Source: Tupaia tana | Taxonomy: Eukaryota; Chordata; Mammalia; Scandentia; Tupaiidae | DNA: 64,000 bases | Assembly: GCA_026018925.1 (NCBI GenBank) | Contig: JAKSZU010000018.1 | Coordinates: 5,054,920-5,118,919 of the forward strand | Direction of reading: 5' to 3' | Part shown: in pieces, positions 43,441 through 53,541 of the stretch | How positions within the stretch are numbered: position 1 is the stretch's first letter | Layout of the letters: each line of letters opens with the position of its first letter | Notes under the pieces: generated by a model | Seen by the model: the letters and a program-made list of their open reading frames with translations, nothing else | Database searches by the model: none | What the model was told of the DNA's origin: nothing | Made by a program: the position numbers and the translations under genes

Positions 43441-43684
43441 TACATCAAAGTTGTCGACATCGACACACTACCTGAGACACTGAACTTAAAAGGCTAGTAC
43501 CTTCAGGTTCTGATGGGTGGGATGCTGCGCTATGCAAAACCCACCATGCCAGGGAGGTTACAGAGAAGGATGAGAAATATATACTAATAAAAAATGAATT
43601 CTTTCTAGAACACTGGACACCTAGCCCCACTCATTCTTGTCCCTCCACTTAAGAACCTTCATAGAAATATGTTCTTACCTAACA
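43441..43684. other. no gene seen
   Basis: Unassigned sequence. Confidence 0.4.
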
Positions 43685-43835
43685 CCTCAGATCAGCATTT
43701 TTTAAACTTAGTGTCACAATTCATTTTCAGATCATAAAATCAATTTATAGGTCACAACCAGCATTTTAAATAATGAGAGACAGTAGAAGCAGAACCACTT
43801 TCTACTTCTAGAAAGCACTATGTATAACAAGGATA
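43685..43835. mobile_element. possible hAT-type MER fragment
   Basis: TCAGCATTTTTTAAACTTAG, TGTCACAATTCATTTTCAG, CATAAAATCAATTTATAGGT and CACAACCAGCATTTTAAATA have the style of an old hAT MER element. The family is not assigned. Confidence 0.4.
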
Positions 43836-43847
43836 GTATTATTTGTA

Positions 43848-43851
<4 letters not shown>

Positions 43852-43936
<85 letters not shown>

Positions 43937-43937
43937 T
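43852..43937. repeat. (TG)n microsatellite, about 86 bp
   Basis: Long TG run with two TATG interruptions (near 43879 and 43909). Its alternating purine-pyrimidine sequence is of the Z-DNA-prone type. It is the largest dinucleotide repeat in the window. Confidence 0.97.
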
Positions 43938-44554
43938 AGGGGTACATGGATGCAGTATAAAACCTATTTTGATTATGGGACGTTGTCAAAAAATTTGAAA
44001 GTCATCATCTTTGCCCTTTAGTAAGAATTGTATCAAGAAAGGCTCATATAATAATTGTTTTCTTCCCTCATCCTTTAACGGTTAAAATTACACAAGAATT
44101 ATGTTTGGTGGGTTCCTGATGAATTCCTGGATTCTCCCTGGAATTAGGCCCTGAGGAAGTTTGCCCCTTTCATGAGAAGCACTGCTATGGTTCCCAGTCG
44201 TGGGATGGCGAACGCTCGGTCAGTCTGTTTGTCTCTACCTCCACGCCAGGATCAAGCTTTAATCCCAACCACAGTGAGCTTCTCCTGTTAAGATTTCGGG
44301 CAGAGCTTCTCTGTTCACTCTGTCTTGTCTATGTCAATGACTCTCAGGTCTCCTCTGCCTGTGCTCCGTCTATAATCATGTGTTGTACATTCCTTTTTTG
44401 GGGGGCACTTGTAAAAGAAATGAACCAACAAAAGTAGCATGTAAACATGCCCGTGTGGAACTGTGCTGGCCACCCACACGAGGGGGCAGAGCAAGGAAGT
44501 GGGGCAGCTGTGTCTGGGGCTGTTTCCTCCTTGCTCAGAAGTCACTTTCTAACT
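43938..44554. other. no gene seen
   Basis: Unassigned sequence. Confidence 0.4.
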
Positions 44555-44785
44555 AGCCTTTACCAAAGACTCACTACGTGCCCAACACCATGTCAGGCCC
44601 TTGAGCTAATCTCCCATTTAACCCAGAGAAACATCCAATGATGGGGGCACTGGACAGGCTTCTTGTGTCCATGTCACAGATGATAAAATCGAACCCCAGA
44701 GAGGCTAATCAGCTTGCCACCCAGTAAGATCTATAGTAACCTGACTTAGACCTCACCTTGTCAACCTCTGTTCCACCGTCACCCT
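44555..44785 (-). mobile_element. MIR SINE
   Basis: AAGACTCACTACGTGCCCAA, CCTTGAGCTAATCTCCCATT, CACAGATGATAAAATCGAAC, CCCAGAGAGGCTAATCAGCT and CAACCTCTGTTCCACCGTC read as MIR in reverse complement, nearly full length. Confidence 0.8.
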
Positions 44786-45109
44786 ACCACCCATCTTAAA
44801 CCAAAGCGCCATGAGCAACAGCAGGCATTTTTGTCCCCCCTAGCAAACTGTAGCCATGACAGCGTGTGCATCCCCCTTCCCATCAAGACCCAGGCACAAG
44901 CTGGCAATGATGGGTGATATTTACGACACGGTGCACAAGCTCCTTTTATCTCTTCCAGTTCCCTTTGTTTATATATCAAATGGAACAGTGCTCACCCTCT
45001 TCAAAGGAAGAAAGAGAGGCAGTGATGTGGAATGAATCTTTCAGAAGTGGAATTTGATGGTGAGTGAAAGATTTATTCAAACGAGAGAGGATGAGGATGG
45101 GTCACGTGC
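44786..45109. other. no gene seen
   Basis: Unassigned sequence. Confidence 0.4.
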
Positions 45110-45260
45110 CTGTCATTTCTGGCACTGTAATGTGCTCCATGCAGTTAACTTTTAATTAACTCAATTAGATCAGAATGCCTGACACCACGATGAGCACACA
45201 CAAACACCCCTGTAGGTGTCATGTTAAATTAATGTCTCTGAGTGGCAGATTCTCTCCCTG
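45110..45260. other. candidate conserved noncoding element
   Basis: CATGCAGTTAACTTTTAATTAACTCAATTAG-type wording (TAAT and GTTAAC motifs), together with GTCATGTTAAATTAATGTC, in repeat-free sequence. A similar stretch lies at 45830-45910 (GGCTCAGTTTAATTTATCAC, ACAATTTAATCAAGAG). Composition only. The 103-codon frame at 45175 has no recognisable domain. Confidence 0.3.
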
Positions 45261-46319
45261 CGTTGATGGATTTGCCACCATGGTGCCACTAATTGTCCCT
45301 GGCATCTATGTGTTGGTCACATCTGAGACATGCCGATGGTTGCCAGTGCACACTCACTTCCAGAACGCCACGCGGCAGACAGAACACCACGTCCTGGATC
45401 CCGCCCAGACCGCCTTCCTTTCTCTCATCTTGATCAGCAGCGATGCTATGTTCAGTGCCATGACTACACTGGCCTGTGTTTTCTGATTTAGTCACTAAAG
45501 CTGGCGGAACGTTACTGGATAGCTCTGGGTCTAATTTTTATTGGGTACGTTAAGAAGGTCCATCTTAATAATCAGCAACCAGGATTGTTAAATCAGGCCA
45601 TTTTCAACAGGGTGCTGCAATTGCATGTAAGATACATCTTTTTTTTGTTTTTTGGGTTTTTTTTTTTGGCTCCTTCAACTGAAAATATTAGTGGTAAAAA
45701 TAGTCTTTTATAGTCAGACTTTGGCTATGCCTCTGTAGAGCTCTGCTTTCCAGCTAAATCGATATCTTCACTCACCTAAATGAACGTTATTAGGATAAGT
45801 CATTGTCTAAATCAAAAATATCCCCCAAACAAGCACCAATTTATGCTTGGTCATAAAGGCTCAGTTTAATTTATCACCTCACAATTTAATCAAGAGTGTG
45901 CAATAATAAATCTCTGAAACGATCGGTGTGGCTGGTGTGTGCCCCACGAGGTTCGCCTTCCTAGTGGATTCATGGAAGTACTTTTTCTGGAAACATTCTT
46001 TTATAAGCTTTTGTATGTCATGGACCCAGGATTGGAGAACTAGGACCTGTGGTGACAAAGAATGAAACCTCAAAGCCAAAGAGGATGGGGAAGAGGAGAC
46101 CAACATCCTTGAACCTGGCTTTTGGGATCTGCTTGAATGTTCTGTATATAAAATTCTTATTGTATCATTTTACTTTTAGTAAAACAGCAACAACAAACAG
46201 ATAAAACACACCATCACCTCCCTCTTCTGATCTTTTCACTTTCTGTTCTTTTGTCCAAGAACTGCTACTTAATTTTCTCCTGCTCCTACTCAAATAGGAA
46301 GGATCACCACTTCCTTTTT
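45261..46319. other. no gene seen
   Basis: Unassigned apart from a T-rich, G-interrupted tract at 45640-45670 and the TAAT-containing stretch at 45830-45910. Confidence 0.4.
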
Positions 46320-46497
46320 TTTAAAAAGAATTATTTATTTTTATTTAATTCCATTTGTTATTATTTTTAATTTGACCAGATAGTGAGAGAGAAAAAAAGG
46401 AAAGCGAGAAAGCAAGCTGCCAGGTCTGGGACTAGAACTGTGAGGGGCCAAGAGGGAATCCAGTGCTTTTAACCACCATGCCACCTGCTGGCCCCAA
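46320..46497 (-). mobile_element. tRNA-headed SINE, short type
   Basis: On the minus strand: GGGGCCAGCAGGTGGCATGG, TGGTTAAAAGCACTGGATTC, B-box area CAGTTCTAGTCCC, then GCTTTCTCGCTTTCCTTTTT, CTCACTATCTGGTCAAATTA and an AT-rich tail. AAGGATCACC upstream and AAAGATCACC downstream are a slightly worn target-site duplication. Confidence 0.88.
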
Positions 46498-47099
46498 AGA
46501 TCACCCTTCTTTATCTTCAGACTCAGGACCTCCCATTCTGTACTCCTACAGTTTCCTGTAGTTTTCCTCCAAAATCACTCCCACACTTGTCCAGTGTTTT
46601 CTTCCTTACTAGATAATAAGCCCAAAGGGCAGTGAGTGTTGCCTACCTTCCCCCACAACACACGCCCGGAAATTTAACAGGTGGATGATAAATACGTGTT
46701 GGAGAGGGACGTTAGGGAACAGCTTGTACATTGTCGGTCGCCATAGCTTCTCAAGGGAAGAGGCCAGGCTACAGATCCCTGAGGGCCTCAGGAGGAACAG
46801 AGAACTTGAGGGCACAAACCACATGCGCTTGGTACTTAAAAAATTTTTTTCTTAATATTTGAAAGACTGTCCCAGTGCCCAGTGCCCAGTGGTCTGCAAG
46901 AGCGCTGAGTCGGCAATCCCTAAAATGAAGGCTTGCTTCCGTCCTGATGATCTCAGAGACTCAGTTCCGCACAATGATCACTTATTTTTATTTTAGAGTC
47001 ACTTACGTTAAGTTCCCTGATTAATTCTCAACAACTCTATGAAGCTGGGTCTATGTAAAATACTCCTAAGTCTGACCACAATCAAGCTTCCAGCACCCC
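46498..47099. other. no gene seen; L2 scrap at 46600-46700
   Basis: TAGATAATAAGCCCAAAGGG and CAGTGAGTGTTGCCTACCTT suggest the L2 3' end on the plus strand. The tandem CCAGTGCCCAGTGCCCAGTG at 46872-46891 is a tiny local repeat. Nothing else is assigned. Confidence 0.4.
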
Positions 47100-47290
47100 A
47101 TTTTTGATACTAAGTGCCAAGCACAAGGCTAGGTATTTTACTGACACCATCTCATGTGATTTACGGAACCACCTGATGAATAGGGAGCCCATATTCTCAT
47201 TCTGCAGATGGGGAGACAGAAAAGTTACAGCTTACTCAAATAGGAAGCAGCAGAATTTGGATCTGAAGGCAGTCTTGTCCACACCATAGG
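47100..47290 (-). mobile_element. MIR SINE
   Basis: ACTAAGTGCCAAGCACAAGG, CTAGGTATTTTACTGACACC, TCATTCTGCAGATGGGGAGA and GCAGAATTTGGATCTGAAGG read as MIR in reverse complement. Confidence 0.8.
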
Positions 47291-48025
47291 ACCATCTCAT
47301 CATGCATATGAAAAAGAGCAACAGAAGTCACCCTGGATCTCCACATTTGTCCTGCTATTGCAGTAGGAAGGCAATGAGTCTAGAAGCCAACAGGGTGATT
47401 TGCAAGGGTTAAATGAGGCCCTGATGTCTGGGCCAGAATGGCCCTTACAGAAGAGCCAAGTTGGAGCAGGGCAAGTCTGCAGGACATGTACTGCACTCTG
47501 CTGGCCGTCACCACGGGGACATTCTCACGTGGAGTAGGTGCTATGAGCAGGTATGCTCATGAAGACGTCCGAGGCTTACTTGTATTGAATCTGTAGGAAA
47601 GCCATTTTCTGCATGTGGCTCTAGTTTTTGATTTCAAATACAAATATGCACCTTGCAACCAGCCCAGTGCAAAGCTAGAGAATGGGGTAGGAGGCCTGGC
47701 AGCTCGGGCACTCCACACCTCCCTTAATTGGAACGCCCACTGTCATGGCCACACACCCATGCTGAGAAAATCATAATGTCCCCAGACTCAGCACAATTAG
47801 TTTCAAGGACTGAATCTTTAATCTTTCCAATAGTCAATTTCCACCATAGTCAGTATTTTCTTTCCCTTAAAAATAATAGCAGAGGTTTTGTGCATTCCTC
47901 TGCTTCACAAGCCATCTGTCACCGACACCTTGGGCAAAGAAGCTAGAAAATCATGAGGAGCATTTGATTGGCTGCGCAAAAGCACAGAAACGAGCTGGCC
48001 TCTTGCTTTTGGACAGACAGGTTTT
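47291..48025. other. no gene seen
   Basis: Unassigned sequence leading to the inverted repeat. Confidence 0.4.
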
Positions 48026-48157
48026 AGCATCTCACCAGCGTTTCTCCTACTAGGGACGTTTTTACAAGGAATTTAATTGATCCTGTTAGACTTACTATAG
48101 GAATCAGTTATCTTTATAGTTACAATCAGCCAATGGGAGAAGCTGGGCGAGTCTCCA
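48026..48157 (+). repeat. left arm of a long inverted repeat
   Basis: The 132 bp is the reverse complement of 48766-48896 with seven substitutions and one indel by my hand alignment, about 94 percent identity. It contains CCAATGGG and TATAGTTAC. Just inside it, in the loop, CCAATTGGAAGAAGCT resembles the arm's own CCAATGGGAGAAGCT, and CTCAATAAAGCT follows. A CCAAT box with an AATAAA could hint at an LTR, but I recognise no family. Confidence 0.95.
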
Positions 48158-48765
48158 ATTGGAAGAAGCTCAATAAAGCTAAGCAAAATCCTGGAGAATT
48201 ATTGAGCAGATTCAAGGTTCAGGTTTTTAAAATGTATTATACCCCACATCAATCCATACTGGATTATACGTGGCTCGCACAACTGAGTATGGGAACACGG
48301 AATTCTGAGTAGATGAAAAGAAGGATCGGAGCAAAGCAACCGCAGGACAAGACCGCGCGGTTACCCCAGTGGTAGGAGATGCCCATGTACCGTCGTGACT
48401 GGCTCACAAATGTGGCCCTGGGCATCTTGTCAGCCAAAGGGAAAGGAGAAATATGGTCAGCAAATATTCAAACTGCTTGTGGTGATGGTGGTGAGGGGAC
48501 ATGCCGCACCATGGGACGCCCGATTCTTAGGTCCAAAGGCATCCTGTGCGTGATTCCTTCAAGCGGACCCTGGCACGGTGAACCTGAGATTCCACGTCGA
48601 GTAACGGCTGGCTGTCAGATGCCGGGTAGTGAGCAGTGAGCTCAGACTTTGATCCCGCAGGAGCTGGTCACGTCGCCATGGTCACTGATCTCCAGGTGGG
48701 GAGGCTCGGGTACAGAAGAGGAGGTGACCTGCCCCACGTGAGTGATACCCGAGAAAGTCGCCTCA
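48158..48765. other. CpG-rich loop between the inverted-repeat arms
   Basis: 608 bp with no family I recognise. The part at 48340-48660 is unusually rich in CpG for this window (for example GACCGCGCGGTTACC, ACCGTCGTGACTGG, ATGCCGCACC, GGACGCCCGATTC, CCACGTCGAGTAACGG). The 86-codon plus frame 48379-48639 lies in it and shows no known domain. No TA-, LTR- or SINE-type ends are visible. Confidence 0.5.
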
Positions 48766-48896
48766 TGGAGACTCGCCCAGTTTCTCCCATTGGCTGACTA
48801 TAACTATAAAGATAACTGATTCCTATACTAAGCTAACAGGATCAATGAAATTCCTTGTAAAAACATCCCTAGTAGGAGAAATGCTGGTGAGATGCT
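48766..48896 (-). repeat. right arm of a long inverted repeat
   Basis: Partner of 48026-48157. Similarity stops sharply at both edges (TGGAGACTCGCC inside, GAGATGCT outside), with no target-site duplication. Three of the differences from the left arm are C/T or G/A changes in this arm at sites where the other arm or the context has CpG or C. Confidence 0.95.
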
Positions 48897-49329
48897 ACGC
48901 GACGAATGACCAGCCAGTGCCTGGGCCGCGGCTTCCGATTCCAAAGGCGGCCAAGTTGCTCCCACACTGCAAAGTTTAATCTCACGTGCCTCTCCCTCTT
49001 AATCAAGAGGACATGGGGTGTCCCTCCTCCTCTAAACACTTCAGCCAGATCAACAGGTGACTCACTCTCTCGGCCTCAGGGTGCTGGCTGTTGCTACTGC
49101 AAAGGTTGGGAGAGTTAGATTCCATTGCACCTGTATGTACTATAATGTACCGGAATGTTCGATACCACACATAGTATAGATACATACATGCAGTATTGTG
49201 TATGTATGTGTTGTAAAGTACAGAATCCCCTCTGGGTTATGTTGATATGTTACATGGAACTATATTTGCCTATGATGCACACGTGCCTACACGTGGCCAC
49301 ATGCTCTTGTGTGTCCACAGTGGCACATC
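48897..49329. other. no gene seen
   Basis: Unassigned. A small TACATACATGCAG/GTATGTATGTG stretch at 49180-49210 is a microsatellite remnant. Confidence 0.4.
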
Positions 49330-49410
49330 CATGTGAGAAGCTAACACTTACTGTGTGCCCGGCACTGTTCTAAGCACATCCCGTGTATTAACTCATGTGA
49401 TCTCAAAGGT
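49330..49410 (-). mobile_element. MIR fragment
   Basis: CTAACACTTACTGTGTGCCC, GGCACTGTTCTAAGCACATC and GTATTAACTCATGTGATCTC match reverse-complemented MIR. Confidence 0.7.
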
Positions 49411-49424
49411 ATTTGGAGCCAGGA

Positions 49425-49560
49425 CATAGCCTGCTGTGTTGGGCAGTGTCTCTACATGTTAGATGTCAGTAGCACTGTCTCCTCGGTCACGACAATCAAA
49501 ACTACCTCTAGACAATGCCAAATGTTCCCTAAGGGGATACATACCCAGGCTGGGCCTTAG
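49425..49560 (-). mobile_element. MER20-like hAT fragment
   Basis: GTTAGATGTCAGTAGCACTG, CACGACAATCAAAACTACCT and CTAGACAATGCCAAATGTTC followed by CCTAAGGGG match the inner part of MER20 read in reverse. Confidence 0.7.
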
Positions 49561-50394
49561 CCAGGGTGACTTTCCCACCGTGACTGAGACACAGTGTTTG
49601 CCACACATCTAGCTACCTGGCACAGCTAAGTTACACAGCAGATCATGGCATCTGCCTTGGCTCAGCCCAAGCCCCCAACCATTCTTAGCTCAAGAAAGGG
49701 TAATGGGGTTCACTTTAAGAACAGGTGTACTTCTAAGACGTCTTCTGGAAGCACAAAGCTATAGTGCTCTAAGATGATCATTCCTGCTTAATAGAATCTT
49801 ATTTTCCCCATTTGCATCTATTAGAAAGGGATGGCCACGATTATATTAACCATAATACCCTAATAAATTCTTGCCTAAAGATGAGGCTAGCACATCAACA
49901 GAAATTAAAACCTACTCTTCATATTTTAAACATGCCACTCAAATTCTAGAATAAAAGCGTACTTGGAGTGAGACGGCTCCTATGGGTGCTTAGCACAGTA
50001 GCTTAAAGACATGCAAGGGAAAGATATAAATGCTGGGATTATGTCACAGCTTAAAAATCCAGTGCTTCCCAGGGATCAGTCAATGTAGGGCTCTCCTGGC
50101 CTAGGAGAGTCTTTGTAGGAATTAGAAGAGGAGCCCCCTTATAGGCTGCGAATTAGATACTTCAAAAGCTCAGCTGGGTGAGGGGAAGACACTTGTGTAA
50201 AGAAGTAATCCTGCCCTAGCCAGGTGACCGTGTAGATTCTACCAGCATATGTCTGCTTTTCTGATGGTGCAAAGTCCCTAGCTGCCATCAGACTGTGGTC
50301 TCCAAGGTAGAAAGTCAAGGTCTTCTTTCTTGGGTGCTTGCATCTAGATCTCGGAGATCTGACCTCTTCACTAACTGTGGGGTATGGTTAAGGA
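49561..50394. other. no gene seen
   Basis: Unassigned sequence. Confidence 0.4.
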
Positions 50395-50775
50395 CTTCAG
50401 GTTTGTACATGGACCACTCCGAACTCAATATGTAGCAGCTGAGTAACTGGACAAAATCCTTCATCCCCAAGAGCCTTAGTTTCCTTCTCTACAAGATGGT
50501 GCAATGCTGACGCTCACCTTAAAAGATTCTTTTCTTTCTTTCTTTTTTTTTTTTAAGAATTATTTTATTTAACTTTATTTATTTTAATTTGACCAGAGAG
50601 GGATAGAGCAAGAGAGGGAAAATGAGAAAGCAAGTCGTCAGGTCCAGGACTTGAACCACGGTTGGCCATGTGGGAGTCCAGCGCCCTTAACCACCATGCC
50701 ACCTGCCAGCCCTGACCTTATAATGAGATAGTTCATGTGAAATACTCAAAATCATGGCTGGTACCCAGTAAAACA
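50395..50775 (+). mobile_element. MIR SINE split by a younger SINE
   Basis: Left part: CAGCTGAGTAACTGGACAAA, GAGCCTTAGTTTCCTTCTCT, ACAAGATGGTGCAATGCTGA. Right part after 50713: CTTATAATGAGATAGTTCAT, GTGAAATACTCAAAATCATG, GCTGGTACCCAGTAAAACAC. The two halves join in MIR order. Confidence 0.8.
50535..50713 (-). mobile_element. tRNA-headed SINE, short type, inside MIR
   Basis: On the minus strand: GGGCTGGCAGGTGGCATGGT, TAAGGGCGCTGGACTCCCAC, GGTTCAAGTCCTGG, CTTTCTCATTTTCCCTCTCT, CTCTGGTCAAATTAAAATAA and an AT-rich tail. CTCACCTTAAAA before and CTGACCTTATAA after fit a worn target-site duplication. Confidence 0.9.
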
Positions 50776-50787
50776 CCCAAATGAACG

Positions 50788-50794
50788 TGTATAT

Positions 50795-50834
<40 letters not shown>

Positions 50835-50842
50835 GTATATAT
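50788..50842. repeat. (TA)n microsatellite with GT interruptions
   Basis: Alternating TA with TATG and GTGT breaks. It produces the Ile-Tyr frames on both strands. Confidence 0.95.
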
Positions 50843-51060
50843 TTTTTTATGTCAAACTTTCCATTTTGAGATAATTGTAGATTCACATGCAGTTGTAAGA
50901 AATAATAAAGAGAGCCTCTGCCCAGTTTTCCCCAATGGCAACATCCTGCAAAACCATAACGCATTACCACATAGGAGGCAATCAAAGACAGAACAGTCCT
51001 ATCACCACCAGGATCCCTCCTGTGCCATTATTTTTTTTATCCTCCAAAGTCTACAGTGGC
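50843..51060 (-). mobile_element. L1-derived fragment (antisense)
   Basis: TCCATTTTGAGATAATTGTA, GATTCACATGCAGTTGTAAG, AAATAATAAAGAGAGCCTCT, CCAGTTTTCCCCAATGGCAA and CATCCTGCAAAACCATAACG match a well-known antisense L1 region in order. There is no frame. Confidence 0.65.
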
Positions 51061-51394
51061 TGAATATATTGGGGAGGGTTGGCCTGGGTTACGGGGCAGG
51101 GGAGGAGCATTGTAGAGATGAGAAACTATGTTTTAAAATCTCTTCCCTCAGTTTTTAAACAGATAATTCATACTTCTACATAATTCAATACACTTGTTTC
51201 AGGACTCCCGATGAAGTCCAAATTGTCACATGTGTGCATAACAATGTTACTGATTTTGCAACAAAGAACTTCAGTCAGTTCCATATCACTTGAAGACAGA
51301 AAGAGCACATCTTAAACTGTCATCGCATAGACTCCCAAGCACAGAGAGACTAGGCAAGTCTCTCTCTGCTAGGAATCTTCCCGTGTCCCCTGTG
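51061..51394. other. no gene seen
   Basis: Perhaps the remaining L1 tail (51160-51270 is AT-rich). Nothing is assigned. Confidence 0.35.
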
Positions 51395-52130
51395 TGCACT
51401 GAGAATAAATCCCAACTCATGATCTTTGAGGCCCTGCATCTTCTGGGCCCTACTTTCCTCTTGAGTTTATTGACTAACCCATCCATTCCACCTCCCAATT
51501 TATTTATTTTTCTTGTTTTTTTTTTTTTTAAGAGAGATTTTTGTTATAGGGTGTGTTCACTCTCCAGAGAGACAGAGAGAGACAGAAAGCAAGAAATCAC
51601 CTCTTGGGGTGGGGGGGGAAGGTTGGTCAAACCACAATCCCTTCTCCTCCATTCTTCTCTTGGGATTTTTGGCATACACACACATGTACCTGGTGTGAGT
51701 CTTTAGCTGCTGGGTCTGGACTCGAATTGCGGTCGGCTGCATGAAAGTCCAGTGACGTAACTGTTACACCATCTACTGGTCCAGACCTCCCCATTTCTTG
51801 ATCACACCAAGGATGTTGGGGACTCCAAGCTGGTCTGTGGACTGGGCGTGCCTCCCTGCAACCTCCTTGTGGCTGGCCCCTCAACAGCACTGGCTTCTCA
51901 GCTCTCGGGGCTTCCCTGCTGGAGCAGAACCCGGCTGCCTGCTCCCCAGCGCGCTCACTCCACCAAGTCCTGCTTCTTTTCAGCTCCTTATTTATCCTAC
52001 ATCGTCCCTAATGAGAATGCAAACCACGAAAGCTGAGGTCTGGTCTACTTCTTGGTTCTTTATTCTTAACACTTAGAGCAGCGGCTGGCATAAATTACGT
52101 GTTCTTCGAACGTTTGTTAAAGAAAGAATG
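51395..52130 (+). mobile_element. L2 LINE 3' part split by a SINE
   Basis: Left: GAATAAATCCCAACTCATGA, GAGGCCCTGCATCTTCTGGG. Right: CCACCAAGTCCTGCTTCTTT, GGTTCTTTATTCTTAACACT, TAGAGCAGCGGCTGGCATAA. These are L2 3' words in order. Confidence 0.7.
51518..51783 (-). mobile_element. tRNA-headed SINE, long type, inside L2
   Basis: On the minus strand: GGACCAGTAGATGGTGTAAC, AGTTACGTCACTGGACTTTC-type head, CGCAATTCGAGTCC B box, GTGTGTGTATGCCAAAAATC, GGAGAAGGGATTGTGGTTTG, CACCCCAAGAGGTGATTTC and the A-tail. ACCTCCCAATTTATT upstream and ACCTCCCCATTTCTT downstream are near-identical target-site copies. Confidence 0.93.
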
Positions 52131-52510
52131 AAAACGTTACAAGGAGGGGAGGTAACCTTTTGAATATGCATTATATCATGAGAATTATTATTATTTTTGG
52201 AGAGGTGGTGGCAATCTTAATATTTTTTTCAGGTTTACGAAACCTAACCTAAACCAAAATCATGTCATCTTAAACATAGTGATAATTCACATTTACTATC
52301 ATTCTAACACCCTCCAAGTATGGTAACTTGGCTAAAAAGTTTGCTAGTAAAGATCTTGGATAACCTGAGTTAATCTGGTATCTGTTATGTGCCTATTGCA
52401 AAAAAACAACTACGTGGTTGGTTACCAAGTGCTATTTTGGGAAGACTGTTCATCTAACATTTATAAAAAGAACTTGAAGATCAAATGTTATTTAATTAAC
52501 AGACGTGGAC
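52131..52510. other. no gene seen
   Basis: AT-rich unassigned sequence. Confidence 0.4.
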
Positions 52511-52632
52511 TTGTTTTAATTGCCAGAAGGTGCACATGCTTGCCAAAGAGAAAGCTTCCAATGGGACATGGCCATGTCACAGTTTCTTCCATATGTTTCT
52601 AACCTGTCAGGATTTGGGGCATGCATGCTTAT

Positions 52633-52682
<50 letters not shown>

Positions 52683-52760
52683 TTCCTGGTGCTGGGACTT
52701 CAACCATGGCTGGCCACGTGGGATATGGCTCCCTTAACCACTAGGGTATGGGGCTGGTGC
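52511..52760 (-). mobile_element. old tRNA-headed SINE with a 46-base T run inside
   Basis: On the minus strand the head GGCACCAGCCCCATACCCTA, GTGGCCAGCCATGGTTGAAG and TCCCAGCACCAGG lies at 52760-52682. The middle (GCATGCATGCCCCAAATCCT, GACATGGCCATGTCCC) lies at 52632-52540. Between them is an uninterrupted T run at 52634-52679, where an intact element has no A or T tract. The related copy at 6794 has no such run. Confidence 0.7.
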
Positions 52761-53356
52761 CAGAGGTAGATCCTATACTGGGAAGTTGTCATCTTAACAA
52801 GAAATGGGACTACACGAACCCTTTTCGTAGATGATCTGACACCCATTTTAAAGGTTCCAAATACTGATTATTACAAGAATGAAAAATGTGCATAATCTAA
52901 TCCATTACAGTTTTAGTACCATTGTCTTGGAATGGACATTATTTAGGAACACGGATATCTCTGTCTGGAAAAAAATGTCCCCAGCTGGGTTTCTACCACA
53001 GACCTACTTGGATGGCATGGGCCTGTGGTAGCTCTCTGAGTGTCCATTTGCTTACCTTGTAAATGAGATAGAACAACGGGACCTCTCTCATCGATTTGCT
53101 ATGGGAGTAGCTGAGGTAAGTCAGTAAAACTTGGGCAGAGTGCCCCAAGCACAGTAAGTTAATGCTGCTACTGACTGCAGCATGCAATGGAAGTATGGTG
53201 AGGACAGGGATGTTGCTAAACGTTTAACCACTGGCTCTCTGAACAAGTGTAAAAGCCCGGGTTACAGTGTTTGCTCACTGCCATGGTATAAACTGTCTTG
53301 TCATGTCTGGTATCAAACTACAATTAAATGTAAAATAAGTCAAATATTAAATATTT
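52761..53356. other. no gene seen
   Basis: Unassigned sequence. Confidence 0.4.
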
Positions 53357-53372
53357 AAAAATTATACAGGTA

Positions 53373-53500
53373 TGAGAGGAGAATGGAGGAGAAGGGATTG
53401 CGATGTGGCCATCCCCCCTGGGGGGTGATTTCTCGCTTTCTGTCTCTCTCTTTCTGTCTGGCGAGCGCACGCGCCCTATAGCAAAAAAAAAAAAAAAAAA
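53373..53500 (+). mobile_element. 5'-truncated tRNA-SINE with target-site duplication
   Basis: Only the 3' half is present: GAGAGGAGAATGGAGGAGAA, GGGATTGCGATGTGGCCATC, CCCCCTGGGGGGTGATTTCT, GGCGAGCGCACGCGCCCTAT, AGC and a pure A run. AAAATTATACAGGTA occurs at 53358-53372 and again at 53501-53515, so the shortened form is the original insertion and not a later deletion. CpGs are intact, so it is young. Confidence 0.93.
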
Positions 53501-53527
53501 AAAATTATACAGGTAATAACTGTTCAT

Positions 53528-53541
53528 CCCCCCCCCCCCCC
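53528..53541. repeat. 14-base poly-C run
   Basis: Pure C run just 13 bp after the target-site duplication of the truncated SINE. The other C run of the same length is at 1626-1639. Confidence 0.95.

Noticed and set aside
48026-48896. ERV with two LTRs
   Set aside because: The arms are inverted, not direct repeats, and no gag, pol or primer-binding site is readable between them.
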